NCBI GenBank assembly: GCA_920105625.2
Contig: OV050031.1
Span: forward strand, 96,105,676-96,169,675
Reading direction: 5' to 3'
Source: Clusia tigrina
Lineage: Eukaryota > Arthropoda > Insecta > Diptera > Clusiidae
DNA: 64,000 bases
Positions 1 through 11,563 of this stretch are shown here, piece by piece. Below the pieces are notes generated by a model. That model was given only the letters and a program-made list of their open reading frames with translations. It was not told the DNA's origin and ran no database searches. The number at the start of each line of letters is the position of its first letter. Position 1 is the stretch's first letter. Position numbers and translations under genes: made by a program.

Positions 1-2743
1 AAATTGACAAGAGGCTCGAGTACTTTATTGTTACAAAATTTCAAGATTTTATGACGCTCCAGTGAAAAGTTACAAGCATTTGTATGTTGCAAACTTTGAT
101 AGGTGTAGGACGTACCGTATAGAAGTTAATGCCATTTGAAGTTTTATCAGTGTTTGATTTGGGACTCAAGGGTAGCATAGCTTTGGGCAATAGCTTAAAT
201 TGACAAGAGGCTCGAGTACTTTATTGTTACAAAGATTCAAGGTTTTATTACGCTCCAGTAAAAAGTTACAAGCATTTGTATGTTGCAAACTTTGATAGGT
301 GTAGGACGTACCGTATAGAAGTTAGGGCCATTTGAATTTTTATCAGTGTTTGATTTGGGATTCAAGGGTAGCATAGCTTTGAGCGATAGCTTAAATTGAC
401 AAGAGGCTCGAGTACTTTATTGTTACAAAATTTCAAGGTTTTATGACTCTCCAATAAAAAGTTACAAGCATTTGTATGTTGCCAACTTTGATAGGTGTAG
501 GACGTACCGTATAGAAGTTAGGGCCATTTGAAGTTTTATCAGTGTTTGATTTGAGACTCAAGGGTTGCATAGCTTTGATCGATAGCTTAAATTGACAAGA
601 GGCTCGAGTACTTTATTGTTACAAAATTTCAAGGTTTTATGACGCTCCAATAAAAAGTTACAAGCATTTGTATGTTGCAAACTTTGATAGGTGTAGGACG
701 TACCGTATAGAAGTTAGGGCCATTTGAAGTTTTATCAGTGTTTGATTTGGGACTCAAGGGTAGCATAGCTTTGAGCGATAGCTTAAATTGACAAGAGGCT
801 CGAGTACTTTATTGTTACAAAATTTCAAGGTTTTATGACGCTCCAATAAAAAGTTACAAGCATTTGTATGTTGCCAACTTTGATAGGTGTAGGACGTACC
901 GTATAGAAGTTAGGGCCATTTGAAGTTTCATCAGTGTTTGATTTGGGACTCAAGGGTAGCATAGCTTTGAGCGATAGCTTAAATTGACAAGAGGCTCGAG
1001 TACTTTATTGTTACAAAATTTCAAGGTTTTATGACGCTCCAATAAAAAGTTACAAGCATTTGTATGTTGCCAACTTTGATAGGTGTAGGACGTACCGTAT
1101 AGAAGTTAGGGCCATATGAAGTTTTATCAGTGTTTGATTTGGGACTCAAGGGTTGCATAGCTTTGATCGATAGCTTAAATTGACAAGAGGCTCGAGTACT
1201 TTATTGTTACAAAATTTCAAGGTTTTATGACGCTCCAATAAAAAGTTACAAGCATTTGTATGTTGCAAACTTTGATAGGTGTAGGACGTACCGTATAGAA
1301 GTTAGGGCCATTTGAAGTTTTATCAGTGTTTGATTTGGGACTCAAGGGTAGCATAGCTTTGAGCGATAGCTTAAATTGACAAGAGGCTCGAGTACTTTAT
1401 TGGTACAAAATTTCAAGGTTTTATGACGCTCCAGTGAAAAGTTACAAGCATTTGTATGTTGCAAACTTTGATAGGTGTAGGACGTACCGTATAGAAGTTA
1501 GGGCCATTTGAAGTTTTATCAGTGTTTGATTTGGGACTCATGGGTAGCATAGCTTTGAGCGTTAGCTTAAATTGACAAGAGGCTCGAGTACCTTATTGTT
1601 ACAAAATTTCAAGGTTTTATGACGCTCCAGTAAAAAGTTACAAGCATTTGTATGTTGCAAGCTTTGATAGGTGTAGGACATACCGTATAGAAGTTAGGGC
1701 CTTTTGTAGTCTTATCAGTGTTTGATTTGGGACTCAAGGGTAGCATAGCTTTGAGCGATAGCTTAAATTGACAAGAGGCTCGAGTACTTTATTGTTACAA
1801 AAGTTCAAGGTTTTATGACGCTCCAATAAAAAGTTACAAGCATTTGTATGTTGCAAACTTTGATAGGTGTACGACGTACCGTATAGAAGTTAGGGCCATT
1901 TGAAGTTTTATCAGTGTTTGATTTGGGACTCAAGGGTAGCATAGCTTTGAGCGATAGCTTAAATAGACAAGAGGCTCGAGTACTTTATTGTTACAAAATT
2001 TCAAGGTTTTATGACGCTCCAGTGAAAAATTACAAGCATTTGTATGTTGCAAACTTTGATAGGTGTAGGACGTACCGTATAGAAGTTAGGGCCATTTGAA
2101 GTTTTATCAGTGATTGATTTGGGATTCAAGGGTAGCATAGCTTTGAGCGATAGCTTAAATTGACAAGAGGCTCGAGTACTTTATTGTTACAAAATTTCAA
2201 GGTTTTATGACTCTCCAGTAAAAAGTTACAAGCATTTGTATGTTGCACACTTTGATAGGTGTAGGACGTACTGTAGGGAATTTAGGGCCATTTGAAGTTT
2301 TATCCGTGTTTGATTTGGGATTCAAGGGTAGCATAGCTTTGAGCGATAGCTTAAATTGACAAGAGGCTCGAGTACTTTATTGTTACAAAATTTCAAGGTT
2401 TTATGACGCTCCAGTAAAAAGTTACAAGCATTTATATGTTACAAACTTTGATAGGTGTAAACGTACCGTACAGAAGTTAGGGCCATTTGAAGTTTTATCA
2501 GTCCTTGATTTGGGACTCAAAGGTAGCATAGCTTTGAGCGATAGCTTAAATTGACAAGAGGCTCGAGTACTTTATTGTTACAAAATTTCAAGGTTTTATG
2601 ACGCTCCAGTAAAAAGTTACAAGCATTTGTATGTTGCAAACTTTGATAGGTGTAGGACGTACCGTATAGAAGTTAGGGCCATTTGAAGTTTTATCAATGT
2701 TTTATTTGGGATTCAAGGGTAGCATAACTTTGAGCAATAGCTT
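1..2743 (+). repeat. Left block: mixed monomers rich in the aataaaa type
   Basis: Fourteen monomers start at 1, 197, 393, 589, 785, 981, 1177, 1373, 1569, 1765, 1961, 2157, 2353 and 2548. Six of them (393-1372 and 1765) carry aataaaa at 61-67. Of these, 393, 785 and 981 also have gccaac in place of gcaaac. The copies at 393 and 981 share a ggttgcatag/gatcg tail. The pair at 1373 (attggtac, ctcatggg, gagcgtt) and 1569 (gcaagc, gtcttatc) matches a pair in the 28.8-30.7 kb block, so these blocks are related. Copies 1961, 2157, 2353 and 2548 follow the A, B, C, D order. The copy at 2353 has lost one base near 2459 (gtgtaaacg for gtgtaggacg). Confidence 0.85.
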
Positions 2744-3919
2744 AAATTGACAAGAGGCTCGAGTACTTTATTGTTACAAAATTTCAAGGTTTTATGACGC
2801 TCCAGTAAAAAGTTACAAGCTTTTATATGTTGCAAACGTTGATAGGTTTAGGACGTACCGTATAGAAGTTAGGGCCATTTGAAGTTTTATCAGTGTTTGA
2901 TTTGGGACTTAAGGGTAGCATAGCTTTGAGCGATAGCTTAAATTGACAAGAGGCTCGAGTAATTTATTGTTACAAAATTTCAAGGTTTTATGACGCTCCA
3001 GTAAAAAGTTACAAGGATTTGTATGTTGCAAACTTTGATAGGTGTAGGACGTACCGTATAGAAGTTAGGGCCATTTTTAGTTTTATCAGTGTTCGATTTG
3101 GGACTCAAGGGTAGCATAGCTTTGAGCGATAGCTTAAATTGACAAGAGGCTCGAGTACTTTATTGTTACAAAATTTCAAGGTTTTATGACGCTCCAGTGA
3201 AAAGTTACAAGCATTTGTATGTTGCAAACTTTGATAGGTGTAGGACGTACCGTACAGAAGTTAGGGCCATTTGAAGTTTTATCAGTGATTGATTTGGGAC
3301 TCTAGGGTAGCATAGCTTTGAGCGATAGCTTAAATTGACAAGAGGCTCGAGTACTTTATTTTTACAAAATTTCAAGGTTTTATGACGCTCCAGTAAAAAG
3401 TTACAAGCATTTATATGTTGCAAACTTTGATAGGTGTAGGACGTACCGTACAGAAGTTAGGGCCATTTGAAGTTTTATCAGTGCTTGATTTGGGACTCAA
3501 GGGTAGCATAGCTTTGAGCGATAGCTTAAATTGACAAGAGGCTCGAGTACTTTATTGTTACAAAATTTCAAGGTTTTATGACGCTCCAGTAAAAAGTTAC
3601 AAGCATTTGTATGTTGCAAACTTTGATAGGTGTAGGACGTACCGTATAGAAGTTTGGGCCAATTGAAGTTTTATCAATGTTTTATTTGGGATTCAAGGGT
3701 AGCATAGCTTTGAGCAATAGCTTAAATTGACAAGAGGCTCGAGTAATTTATTGTTACAAAATTTCAAGGTTTTATGACGCTCCAGTAAAAAGTTACAAGC
3801 TTTTATATGTTGCAAACGTTGATAGGTTTAGGACGTACCGTATAGAAGTTAGGGCCATTTGAAGTTTTATCAGTGTTTGATTTGGGACTTAAGGGTAGCA
3901 TAGCTTTGAGCGATAGCTT
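2744..3919 (+). repeat. 6-monomer tandem duplication, copy 1 (1176 bp)
   Basis: Six monomers in the order E, F, G, C, D, E. Markers are cgttgataggttt (E), ccatttttag plus gttcgattt (F), tatttttac (C) and tttgggccaatt (D). The same markers recur 1176 bp downstream. The last E copy (3724) and the first of the next unit (3920) are nearly identical neighbours, both with gagtaattta and gcaaacgttg. The C copy at 3332 is preceded by a private change, tctaggg for tcaaggg. Confidence 0.85.
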
Positions 3920-5095
3920 AAATTGACAAGAGGCTCGAGTAATTTATTGTTACAAAATTTCAAGGTTTTATGACGCTCCAGTAAAAAGTTACAAGCTTTT
4001 ATATGTTGCAAACGTTGATAGGTTTAGGACGTACCGTATAGAAGTTAGGGCCATTTGAAGTTTTATCAGTGTTTGATTTGGGACTTAAGGGTAGCATAGC
4101 TTTGAGCGATAGCTTAAATTGACAAGAGGCTCGAGTAATTTATTGTTACAAAATTTCAAGGTTTTATGACGCTCCAGTAAAAAGTTACAAGGATTTGTAT
4201 GTTGCAAACTTTGATAGGTGTAGGACGTACCGTATAGAAGTTAGGGCCATTTTTAGTTTTATCAGTGTTCGATTTGGGACTCAAGGGTAGCATAGCTTTG
4301 AGCGATAGCTTAAATTGACAAGAGGCTCGAGTACTTTATTGTTACAAAATTTCAAGGTTTTATGACGCTCCAGTGAAAAGTTACAAGCATTTGTATGTTG
4401 CAAACTTTGATAGGTGTAGGACGTACCGTACAGAAGTTAGGGCCATTTGAAGTTTTATCAGTGATTGATTTGGGACTCAAGGGTAGCATAGCTTTGAGCG
4501 ATAGCTTAAATTGACAAGAGGCTCGAGTACTTTATTTTTACAAAATTTCAAGGTTTTATGACGCTCCAGTAAAAAGTTACAAGCATTTATATGTTGCAAA
4601 CTTTGATAGGTGTAGGACGTACCGTACAGAAGTTAGGGCCATTTGAAGTTTTATCAGTGCTTGATTTGGGACTCAAGGGTAGCATAGCTTTGAGCGATAG
4701 CTTAAATTGACAAGAGGCTCGAGTACTTTATTGTTACAAAATTTCAAGGTTTTATGACGCTCCAGTAAAAAGTTACAAGCATTTGTATGTTGCAAACTTT
4801 GATAGGTGTAGGACGTACCGTATAGAAGTTTGGGCCAATTGAAGTTTTATCAATGTTTTATTTGGGATTCAAGGGTAGCATAGCTTTGAGCAATAGCTTA
4901 AATTGACAAGAGGCTCGAGTACTTTATTGTTACAAAATTTCAAGGTTTTATGACGCTCCAGTAAAAAGTTACAAGCTTTTATATGTTGCAAACTTTGATA
5001 GGTGTAGGACGTACCGTATAGAAGTTAGGGCCATTTGAAGTTTTATCAGTGTTTGATTTGGGACTTAAGGGTAGCATAGCTTTGAGCGATAGCTT
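3920..5095 (+). repeat. 6-monomer tandem duplication, copy 2 (1176 bp)
   Basis: This repeats the preceding six monomers at an offset of 1176 bp. The rare markers ccatttttag, tatttttac and tttgggccaatt are at the same relative places. The final E copy (4900) lacks the cgttg change of the earlier E copies, so the end of the unit was drawn from a different E lineage. Its last three monomers also form the start of the 9-monomer unit that begins at 4508, so two generations of duplication overlap here. Confidence 0.85.
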
Positions 5096-6271
5096 AAATT
5101 GACAAGAGGCTCGAGTACTTTATTGTTACAAAATTTCAAGGTTTTATGACGCTCCAGTAAAAAGTTACAAGTATTTGTATGTTGCAAACTTTGATAGGTG
5201 TAGGACGTACCGTATAGAAGTTAGGGCCATTTGAAGTTTTATCAGTGTTCGATTTGGGACTCAAGGGTAGCATAGCTTTGAGCGATAGCTTAAATTGACA
5301 AGAGGCTCGAGTACTTTATTGTTACAAAATTTCAAGGTTTTATGACGCTCCAGTGAAAAGTTACAAGCATTTGTATGTTGCAAACTTTGATAGGTGTAGG
5401 ACGTACCGTACAGAAGTTAGGGCCATTTGAAGTTTTATCAGTGATTGATTTGGGACTCAAGGGTAGCATAGCTTTGAGCGATAGCTTAAATTGACAAGAG
5501 GCTCGAGTACTTTATTGTTACAAAATTTCAAGGTTTTATGACGCTCCAGTAAAAAGTTACAAGCATTTGTATGTTGCAAACTTTGATAGGTGTAGGACGT
5601 ACCGTATAGAAGTTAGGGCCATTTGAAGTTTTATCAGTGTTTGATTTGGGACTTAAGGGTAGCATAGCTTTGAGCGATAGCTTAAATTGACAAGAGGCTC
5701 GAGTACTTTATTGTTACAAAATTTCAAGGTTTTATGACGCTCCAGTAAAAAGTTACAAGGATTTGTATGTTGCAAACTTTGATAGGTGTAGGACGTACCG
5801 TATAGAAGTTAGGGCCATTTGAAGTTTTATCAGTGTTTGATTTGGGAATCAAGGGTAGCATAGCTTTGAGCGATATCTTAAATTGACAAGAGGCTCGAGT
5901 ACTTTATTGTTACAAAATTTCAAGGTTTTATGACGCTCCAGTGAAAAGTTACAAGCATTTGTATGTTGCAAACTTTGATAGGTGTAGGACGTACCGTACA
6001 GAAGTTAGGGCCATTTGAAGTTTTATCAGTGATTGATTTGGGACTCAAGGGTAGCATAGCTTTGAGCGATAGCTTAAATTGACAAGAGGCTCGAGTACTT
6101 TATTGTTACAAAATTTCAAGGTTTTATGACGCTCCAATAAAAAGTTACAAGCATTTGTATGTTGCAAACTTTGATAGGTGTAGGACGTACCGTATAGAAG
6201 TTAGGGCCATTTGAATTTTTATCAGTGTTTGATTTGGGACTCACGGGTAGCATAGCTTTGAGCGATAGCTT
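4508..6271 (+). repeat. 9-monomer tandem duplication, copy 1 (1764 bp)
   Basis: Nine monomers in the order C, D, E, F, G, a near-consensus copy, F, G, H. Rare markers are tatttttac (4531), acaagtattt (5167), gttcgattt (near 5248), gatatcttaaa (5872) and ggactcacggg at the end. Each recurs exactly 1764 bp later. Confidence 0.9.
5488..5683 (+). repeat. Representative near-consensus monomer (196 bp)
   Basis: By my reading this copy differs from the consensus only at monomer position 167 (C to T, giving acttaag). It shows the standard parts in order: aaattgacaa (1-10), CTCGAG (15-20) overlapping AGTACT (19-24), ttacaaaatttcaagg (31-46), gacgctccag (53-62), the short dyad gtaaaaagttac (62-73), catttgtatgttgcaaac (77-94), aggtgtaggacgtaccgta (101-119), gttagggccatttgaag (125-141), tttgatttgggact (153-166) and the close direct repeat tagctt (178-183 and 191-196). 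The length is 3x65+1, so the reading frame shifts in each successive copy and no long frame can stay open. Confidence 0.95.
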
Positions 6272-8035
6272 AAATTGACAAGAGGCTCGAGTACTTTATT
6301 TTTACAAAATTTCAAGGTTTTATGACGCTCCAGTAAAAAGTTACAAGCATTTATATGTTGCAAACTTTGATAGGTGTAGGACGTACCGTACAGAAGTTAG
6401 GGCCATTTGAAGTTTTATCAGTGCTTGATTTGGGACTCAAGGGTAGCATAGCTTTGAGCGATAGCTTAAATTGACAAGAGGCTCGAGTACTTTATTGTTA
6501 CAAAATTTCAAGGTTTTATGACGCTCCAGTAAAAAGTTACAAGCATTTGTATGTTGCAAACTTTGATAGGTGTAGGACGTACCGTATAGAAGTTTGGGCC
6601 AATTGAAGTTTTATCAATGTTTTATTTGGGATTCAAGGGTAGCATAGCTTTGAGCAATAGCTTAAATTGACAAGAGGCTCGAGTACTTTATTGTTACAAA
6701 ATTTCAAGGTTTTATGACGCTCCAGTAAAAAGTTACAAGCTTTTATATGTTGCAAACTTTGATAGGTGTAGGACGTACCGTATAGAAGTTAGGGCCATTT
6801 GAAGTTTTATCAGTGTTTGATTTGGGACTTAAGGGTAGCATAGCTTTGAGCGATAGCTTAAATTGACAAGAGGCTCGAGTACTTTATTGTTACAAAATTT
6901 CAAGGTTTTATGACGCTCCAGTAAAAAGTTACAAGTATTTGTATGTTGCAAACTTTGATAGGTGTAGGACGTACCGTATAGAAGTTAGGGCCATTTGAAG
7001 TTTTATCAGTGTTCGATTTGGGACTCAAGGGTAGCATAGCTTTGAGCGATAGCTTAAATTGACAAGAGGCTCGAGTACTTTATTGTTACAAAATTTCAAG
7101 GTTTTATGACGCTCCAGTGAAAAGTTACAAGCATTTGTATGTTGCAAACTTTGATAGGTGTAGGACGTACCGTACAGAAGTTAGGGCCATTTGAAGTTTT
7201 ATCAGTGATTGATTTGGGACTCAAGGGTAGCATAGCTTTGAGCGATAGCTTAAATTGACAAGAGGCTCGAGTACTTTATTGTTACAAAATTTCAAGGTTT
7301 TATGACGCTCCAGTAAAAAGTTACAAGCATTTGTATGTTGCAAACTTTGATAGGTGTAGGACGTACCGTATAGAAGTTAGGGCCATTTGAAGTTTTATCA
7401 GTGTTTGATTTGGGACTTAAGGGTAGCATAGCTTTGAGCGATAGCTTAAATTGACAAGAGGCTCGAGTACTTTATTGTTACAAAATTTCAAGGTTTTATG
7501 ACGCTCCAGTAAAAAGTTACAAGGATTTGTATGTTGCAAACTTTGATAGGTGTAGGACGTACCGTATAGAAGTTAGGGCCATTTGAAGTTTTATCAGTGT
7601 TTGATTTGGGAATCAAGGGTAGCATAGCTTTGAGCGATATCTTAAATTGACAAGAGGCTCGAGTACTTTATTGTTACAAAATTTCAAGGTTTTATGACGC
7701 TCCAGTGAAAAGTTACAAGCATTTGTATGTTGCAAACTTTGATAGGTGTAGGACGTACCGTACAGAAGTTAGGGCCATTTGAAGTTTTATCAGTGATTGA
7801 TTTGGGACTCAAGGGTAGCATAGCTTTGAGCGATAGCTTAAATTGACAAGAGGCTCGAGTACTTTATTGTTACAAAATTTCAAGGTTTTATGACGCTCCA
7901 ATAAAAAGTTACAAGCATTTGTATGTTGCAAACTTTGATAGGTGTAGGACGTACCGTATAGAAGTTAGGGCCATTTGAATTTTTATCAGTGTTTGATTTG
8001 GGACTCACGGGTAGCATAGCTTTGAGCGATAGCTT
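6272..8035 (+). repeat. 9-monomer tandem duplication, copy 2 (1764 bp)
   Basis: This copies 4508-6271 at an offset of 1764 bp. I compared the two by eye monomer by monomer and found no difference, including the private markers acaagtattt (6931) and gatatcttaaa (7636). That makes it one of the most recent-looking duplications in the window. A collapsed or expanded assembly could mimic this, so read depth should be checked. Confidence 0.9.
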
Positions 8036-9211
8036 AAATTGACAAGAGGCTCGAGTACTTTATTGTTACAATATTTCAAGGTTTTATGACGCTCCAGTGA
8101 AAAGTTACAAGCATTTGTATATTGCAAACTTTGATAGGTGTAGGACGTACCGTACAGAAGATAGGGCCATTTGAAGTTTTATCAGTGTTTGATTTGGGAC
8201 TCAAGGGTAGCATAGCTTTGAGCGATAGCTTAAACTGACAAGAGGCTCGAGTACTTTATTGTTACAAAATTTCAAGGTTTTATGATACTCCAATAAAAAG
8301 TTACAGGCATTTCTATGTTGCAAACTTTGATAGGTGTAGGACGTACCGTATAGAAGTTAGGGCCATTTGAAGTTTTATCAGTGTTTGATTTGGGACGCAA
8401 GGGTAGCATAGCTTTGAGCGATAGCTTAAATAGACAAGAGGCTCGAGTACTTTATTGTTACAAAATTTCAAGGTTTTATGACGCTCCAGTGAAAAGTTAC
8501 AAGCATTTGTATGTTGCAAACTTTGATAGGTGTAGGACTTACCGTATAGAAGTTAGGGCCATTTGAAGTTTTATCAGTGTTTGATTTGGGATTCAAGGGT
8601 AGCATAGCTTTGAGCGATAGCTTAAATAGACAAGAGGCTCGAGTACTTTATTGTTACAAAATTTCAAGGTTTTATGACTCTCCAGTAAAAAGTTACAAGC
8701 ATTTGTATGTTGCACACTTTGATAGGTGTAGGACGTACTGTAGGGAATTTAGGGCCATTTGAAGTTTTATCAGTGTTTGATTTGGGATTCAAGGGTAGCA
8801 TAGCTTTGAGCGATAGCTTAAATTGACAAGAGGCTCGAGTACTTTATTGTTACAAAATTTCAAGGTTTTATGACGCTCCAGTAAAAAGTTACAAGCATTT
8901 ATATGTTACAAACTTTGATAGGTGTAGGACGTACCGTACAGAAGTTAGGGCCATTTGAAGTTTTATCAGTCCTTGATTTGGGACTCAAGGGTAGCATAGC
9001 TTTGAGCGATAGCTTAAATTGACAAGAGGCTCGAGTACTTTATTGATACAAAATTTCAAGGTTTTATGACGCTCCAGTAAAAAGTTACAAGCTTTTATAT
9101 GTTGCAAACTTTGATAGGTGTAGGACGTACCGTATAGACGTTAGGGCCATTTGAAGTTTTATCAGTGTTTGATTTGGGACTTAAGGGTAGCATAGCTTTG
9201 AGCGATAGCTT
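8036..9211 (+). repeat. I-J-A-B-C-E monomer run, with J-A-B triplet copy 1
   Basis: The copy at 8036 is type I (caatatttc). It is followed by J (8232, gatactcc and catttctatg), A (8428, aaatagac), a B-like copy that also has aaatagac (8624), C (8820, with gttacaaac and gtccttg) and an E copy with attgatac (9016). The J-A-B stretch at 8232-8819 is repeated 980 bp downstream with few changes. Private changes here are aaactgac and ttacaggc in the J copy and ggattcaag just before the B copy. Confidence 0.85.
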
Positions 9212-9799
9212 AAATTGACAAGAGGCTCGAGTACTTTATTGTTACAAAATTTCAAGGTTTTATGATACTCCAATAAAAAGTTACAAGCATTTCTATGTTG
9301 CAAACTTTGATAGGTGTAGGACGTACCGTATAGAAGTTAGGGCCATTTGAAGTTTTATCAGTGTTTGATTTGGGACGCAAGGGTAGCATAGCTTTGAGCG
9401 ATAGCTTAAATAGACAAGAGGCTCGAGTACTTTATTGTTACAAAATTTCAAGGTTTTATGACGCTCCAGTGAAAAGTTACAAGCATTTGTATGTTGCAAA
9501 CTTTGATAGGTGTAGGACTTACCGTATAGAAGTTAGGGCCATTTGAAGTTTTATCAGTGTTTGATTTGGGACTCAAGGGTAGCATAGCTTTGAGCGATAG
9601 CTTAAATAGACAAGAGGCTCGAGTACTTTATTGTTACAAAATTTCAAGGTTTTATGACTCTCCAGTAAAAAGTTACAAGCATTTGTATGTTGCACACTTT
9701 GATAGGTGTAGGACGTACTGTAGGGAATTTAGGGCCATTTGAAGTTTTATCAATGTTTTATTTGGGATTCAAGGGTAGCATAACTTTGAGCAATAGCTT
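9212..9799 (+). repeat. J-A-B triplet, copy 2 (588 bp)
   Basis: Three monomers match 8232-8819 at an offset of 980 bp (five monomers). Both sets carry gggacgcaag ahead of the A copy, ggacttacc at its end, and gtactgtaggg with gcacac in the B copy. After 9799 the sequence switches to a D-like tail (caatgttttattt) leading into an E copy, so the duplicated identity stops here. Confidence 0.85.
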
Positions 9800-11563
9800 A
9801 AATTGACAAGAGGCTCGAGTACTTTATTGTTACAAAATTTCAAGGTTTTATGACGCTCCAGTAAAAAGTTACAAGCTTTTATATGTTGCAAACTTTGATA
9901 GGTTTAGGACGTACCGTATAGAAGTTAGGGCCATTTGAAGTTTTATCAGTGTTTGATTTGGGACTTAAGGGTAGCATAGCTTTGAGCGATAGCTTAAATT
10001 GACAAGAGGCTCGAGTACTTTATTGTTACAAAATTTCAAGGTTTTATGACGCTCCAGTAAAAAGTTACAAGGATTTGTATGTTGCAAAATTTGATAGGTG
10101 TAGGACGTACCGTATAGAAGTTAGGGCCATTTGAAGTTTTATCAGTGTTCGATTTGGGACTCAAGGGTAGCATAGCTTTGAGCGATAGCTTAAATTGACA
10201 AGAGGCTCGAGTACTTTATTGTTACAAAATTTCAAGGTTTTATGACGCTCCAGTGAAAAGTTTCAAGCATTTGTATGTTGCAAACTTTGATAGGTGTAGG
10301 ACGTACCGTACAGAAGTTAGGGCCATTTGAAGTTTTATCAGTGATTGATTTGAGACTCAAGGGTAGCATAGCTTTGAGCGATAGCTTAAATTGACAAGAG
10401 GCTCGAGTACTTTATTGTTACAAAATTTCAAGGTTTTATGACGCTCCAGTAAAAAGTTACAAGCATTTATATGTTGCAAACTTTGATAGGTGTAGGACGT
10501 ACCGTACAGAAGTTAGGGCCATTTGAAGTTTTATCAGTGCTTGATTTGGGACTCAAGGGTAGAATAGCTTTGAGCGATAGCTTAAATTGACAAGAGGCTC
10601 GAGTACTTTATTGTTACAAAATTTCAAGGTTTTATGACGCTCCAGTAAAAAGTTACAAGCATTTGTATGTTGCAAATTTTGATAGGTGTAGGACGTACCG
10701 TATAGAATTTTGGGCCATTTGAAGTTTTATCAATGTTTTATTTGGGATTCAAGGGTAGCATAGCTTTGAGCAATAGCTTAAATTGACAAGAGGCTCGAGT
10801 ACTTTATTGTTACAAAATTTCAAGGTTTTATGACGCTCCAGTGAAAAGTTACAAGCATTTGTATGTTGCAAACTTTGATAGGTGTAGGACGTACCGTAGA
10901 GAAGTTAGGGCCATTTGAAGTTTTATCAGTGATTGATTTGGGACTCAAGGGTAGCATAGCTTTGAGCGATAGCTTAAATTGACAAGAGGCTCGAGTACTT
11001 TATTGTTACAAAATTTCAAGGTTTTATGACGCTCCAGTAAATAGTTACAAGCATTGATATGTTGCAAACTTTGATAGGTGTAGGACGTACCGTACAGAAG
11101 TTAGGGTCATTTGAAGTTTTATCAGTGCTTGATTTGGGACTCAAGGGTAGCATAGCTTTGAGCGATAGCTTAAATTGACAAGAGGCTCGAGTACTTTATT
11201 GTTACAAAATTTCAAGGTTTTATGACGCTCCAGTAAAAAGTTACAAGCATTTGTATGTTGCAAACTTTGATAGGTGTAGGACGTACCGTATAGAAGTTTG
11301 GGCCATTTGAAGTTTTATCAATGTTTTATTTGGGATTCAAGGCTAGCATACCTTTGAGCAATAGCTTAAATTGACAAGAGGCTCGAGTACTTTATTGTTA
11401 CAAAATTTCAAGGTTTTATGACGCTCCAGTAAAAAGTTACAAGCTTTTATATGTTGCAAACTTTGATAGGTGTAGGACGTACCGTATAGAAGTTAGGGCC
11501 ATTTGAAGTTTTATCAGTGTTTGATTTGGGACTTAAGGGTAGCATAGCTTTGAGCGATAGCTT
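9800..11563 (+). repeat. Nine-monomer mixed run (E-F-G-C-D-G-C-D-E)
   Basis: Monomers at 9800 (E, with ggtttagg), 9996 (F), 10192 (G, with gtttcaagc), 10388 (C), 10584 (D), 10780 (G), 10976 (C, with aatagtt and cattgatatg), 11172 (D, with ggctagcatacc) and 11368 (E). The C-D pair is used twice and G twice. This fits an exchange that moved the frame of the higher-order repeat by three monomers. There are no indels in this stretch. Confidence 0.8.

Noticed and set aside
1961..2096. 61-codon plus-strand frames recurring in A-type monomers (about 20 places, for example 1914-2099 and 35480-35665), with nearly the same predicted peptide
   Set aside because: They open only because T5A turns the TGA in aaattgac into AGA (or GGA at 31514). 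They use a GTG start, have no ribosome-binding or promoter context, and the 196 bp period (3x65+1) shifts frame each copy. Peptide similarity simply reflects repeat similarity.
3091..3100. Pol III B-box-like gttcgattt in some F-type copies (also near 4267, 5248 and 7012)
   Set aside because: It lacks the final C of the box, no convincing A box lies upstream at the right distance, and no terminator run follows. It is a single C substitution in the common gtttgattt.
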